Shown here: one piece after another, positions 16,338 to 17,343 of the stretch
Layout of the letters: each line of letters begins with the position of its first letter
How positions within the stretch are numbered: position 1 is the stretch's first letter
Source: DATILI01 sp035476635
GTDB taxonomy: Bacteria; Pseudomonadota; Gammaproteobacteria; Burkholderiales; Burkholderiaceae_C
Direction: 5' to 3'
Length of the DNA: 17,343 bases
NCBI GenBank assembly: GCA_035476635.1
Contig: DATILI010000042.1
Location: 1 to 17,343 of the forward strand
Position numbers and translations under genes: made by a program
Notes under the pieces: generated by a model
What the model saw: the letters and a program-made list of their open reading frames with translations, nothing else
The model's database searches: none
What the model was told of the DNA's origin: nothing

Positions 16338-16721
16338 TTAGGGGAGTACCCCCCGCAGCGCGGCCTTTAGCACCGGGAAGGCAACGGGCTTGCGCAGGTG
16401 CATGGAGAAGCCCAGGGCAGCTGTGCGCCTGCGGGTCTCGGCATCGTCCCAGGCGGAATAGGCGATCAGCGTCGGTGCAGGCGAAAGCTGCCTTAGCACG
16501 GCAGCCGCCTCAAACCCGTCCATGACGGGCATGCCTAGGTCGAGCACGACTGCGTCGTAGCGCACCCGGGTTGCCTCTCGGACGGCCTCCAGCCCGTTAT
16601 GGACCGTGCTGGTCCGGTGACCTTCGAGTTCGAAGAGATCGGACAAGGTGCTCGCCGCGTCGTGGTTGTCGTCGACCACCAGGATGCGAAAACTTCGCTG
16701 GTGCTGTTCGTCGTTGTGCAT
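16338..16721 (-). CDS. Single-domain response regulator (receiver only)
   Basis: A 127-residue CheY-like protein made only of a receiver domain. It has the acidic pair in LVVDDNHD (14-21), phosphoacceptor Asp61 in VVLDLGMPVMDG, Ser89 in the place of the usual switch Thr (LIAYSAWD) and Lys111 in LRKPV. The LDLGMPVMDG form is common in receivers attached to or partnered with hybrid histidine kinases. With no output domain it should act by protein contact or as a phosphate carrier. The ATG at 16721 has AAGGAG 6 bases upstream. No kinase or phosphotransfer gene stands next to it on the same strand in this window, so it is an orphan here. Confidence 0.9.
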   Translation of the reverse strand: MHNDEQHQRSFRILVVDDNHDAASTLSDLFELEGHRTSTVHNGLEAVREATRVRYDAVVLDLGMPVMDGFEAAAVLRQLSPAPTLIAYSAWDDAETRRRTAALGFSMHLRKPVAFPVLKAALRGVLP

Positions 16722-16800
16722 GGTGTACTCCTTGAGTTACCAGAGTTGTCAGGGCTGACTACCGCCGCATCGGAACGCTCACGACTTGTTCAGACCTTCC

Positions 16801-17001
16801 TTAGAAACTTTCACAGGCCCTTCGAGCGTCGAAAGGGACATCACACCCGCTGACTTTCAGCTTCAGGTATTTCTGCGCTGCGACACGTCGGTGTCCCAGT
16901 TCCAAGCTTTGCTGCAGAAGTGTCTGCAGTGCTGCGTTCGAGGCATTCCGGGAATCCCGACTCGAGTCGAATGTCGAGGGGGGATTCGATCGGCACCACA
17001 T
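16801..17001 (-). CDS. Possible small hypothetical protein (66 residues)
   Basis: I do not recognise this protein. The ATG at 17001 is preceded by GGAGGA about 10 bases upstream. The second half (TLLQQSLELGHRRVAAQKYL, continuing as KLKVSGCDVPF) reads like a genuine amphipathic helical segment. The first 20 residues are less convincing, and an alternative frame (16841-17089) overlaps it, so the true start or even a frameshift is unsettled. It lies 79 bases upstream of the single-domain receiver on the same strand and could be cotranscribed with it. Confidence 0.35.
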   Translation of the reverse strand: MWCRSNPPSTFDSSRDSRNASNAALQTLLQQSLELGHRRVAAQKYLKLKVSGCDVPFDARRACESF

Positions 17002-17138
17002 GCGGCGGCAATCCTCCGACCCAACAAGTCATGATGGGCGCGTGATGCCGCGATGCTTCACTCATGTGGGTCCGGCCGAAAGCTTTCAAACGGCAGCGGG
17101 CGCCAACTGCACGTCATTGGCTGCCAACTATCGCCCGG

Positions 17139-17343
17139 TTACCAAGGGGTGCGGCCACCGGGACCCTGAAGGTTCATGTAGCGATGCATGCCTTGAACCT
17201 TACCCGAATGCATTCGGACCATCTCGATCGCCACAACGGACGCGGGCAGTTCGGTCATGACCTTGCGGCCCTTGTATGCGTCACGTTTGATCGTCTTGTG
17301 ATGCATTTCGATCATGCAGGCCGGCACAAAGCAGGTTTCCGTC
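17139..17343 (-). CDS. Unrecognised protein, C-terminal part (partial at the right edge)
   Basis: An open frame enters from the right edge and ends with TAA at 17139-17141, giving at least 67 codons. The sequence is rich in Met, His and basic residues (MIEMHHKTIKRDAYKGRK, then EMVRMHSGKVQGMHRYMNL), and the codon pattern looks coding. GTG at 17327 and ATG at 17315 are possible internal starts. The frame stays open to the window end, so the gene may be longer. No family is recognised. Confidence 0.45.
   Translation of the reverse strand, partial: TETCFVPACMIEMHHKTIKRDAYKGRKVMTELPASVVAIEMVRMHSGKVQGMHRYMNLQGPGGRTPW

Noticed and set aside
16841..17089. 82-codon open frame on the minus strand
   Set aside because: It overlaps the 66-residue frame, whose second half looks more protein-like; this one has no recognisable features.

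Overview
The window looks like a chromosomal segment of a high-GC betaproteobacterium, probably order Burkholderiales and perhaps Comamonadaceae. This is inferred from gene content, G/C-ending codons and two kinds of hairpin-forming intergenic repeat (5993-6074 and 6121-6185) of a style I associate with that group. No rRNA, tRNA, CRISPR array or insertion sequence was recognised.

Positions 343-10287, all on the minus strand, form one long polyol-catabolism gene set, read from right to left. It encodes a periplasmic binding protein (mtlE), two permeases (mtlF, mtlG), an ATPase (mtlK), a polyol-specific long-chain dehydrogenase most like D-arabinitol 4-dehydrogenase (dalD), a SmoS-type short-chain sorbitol dehydrogenase, an AraC-family regulator of the MtlR type, a xylulokinase (xylB) and a PfkB-family fructokinase. 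Most junctions overlap by 4 bases or are 2-30 bases apart. The exception is a 288-base gap between mtlK and dalD that carries the repeats. The inferred pathway is ATP-driven uptake of mannitol, sorbitol and arabitol, oxidation to fructose or xylulose, and phosphorylation to fructose-6-P or xylulose-5-P. The regulator sits inside the gene set. A response-regulator gene with a TTG start follows the fructokinase and runs off the left edge (1-250).

Positions 10288-11202 hold the leader of the polyol genes and about 700 bases without a supportable gene. After this the content changes: a Tat-type lipoprotein with DUF4397-like repeats (plus strand), a convergent unusual TolC/NodT-like outer-membrane factor (minus), and a divergent OmpR/EnvZ-type two-component pair whose genes overlap (plus).

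The right end carries a stand-alone receiver protein (minus, 16338-16721), a possible 66-residue small protein (minus, 16801-17001), and the C-terminal part of an unrecognised protein entering from the right edge (minus, 17139-17343).

I see no clearly new multi-gene system. The most unusual items are the shortened, N-terminally extended TolC-like protein beside the repeat lipoprotein and two-component pair, and the compact arrangement of the polyol genes around an internal regulator.
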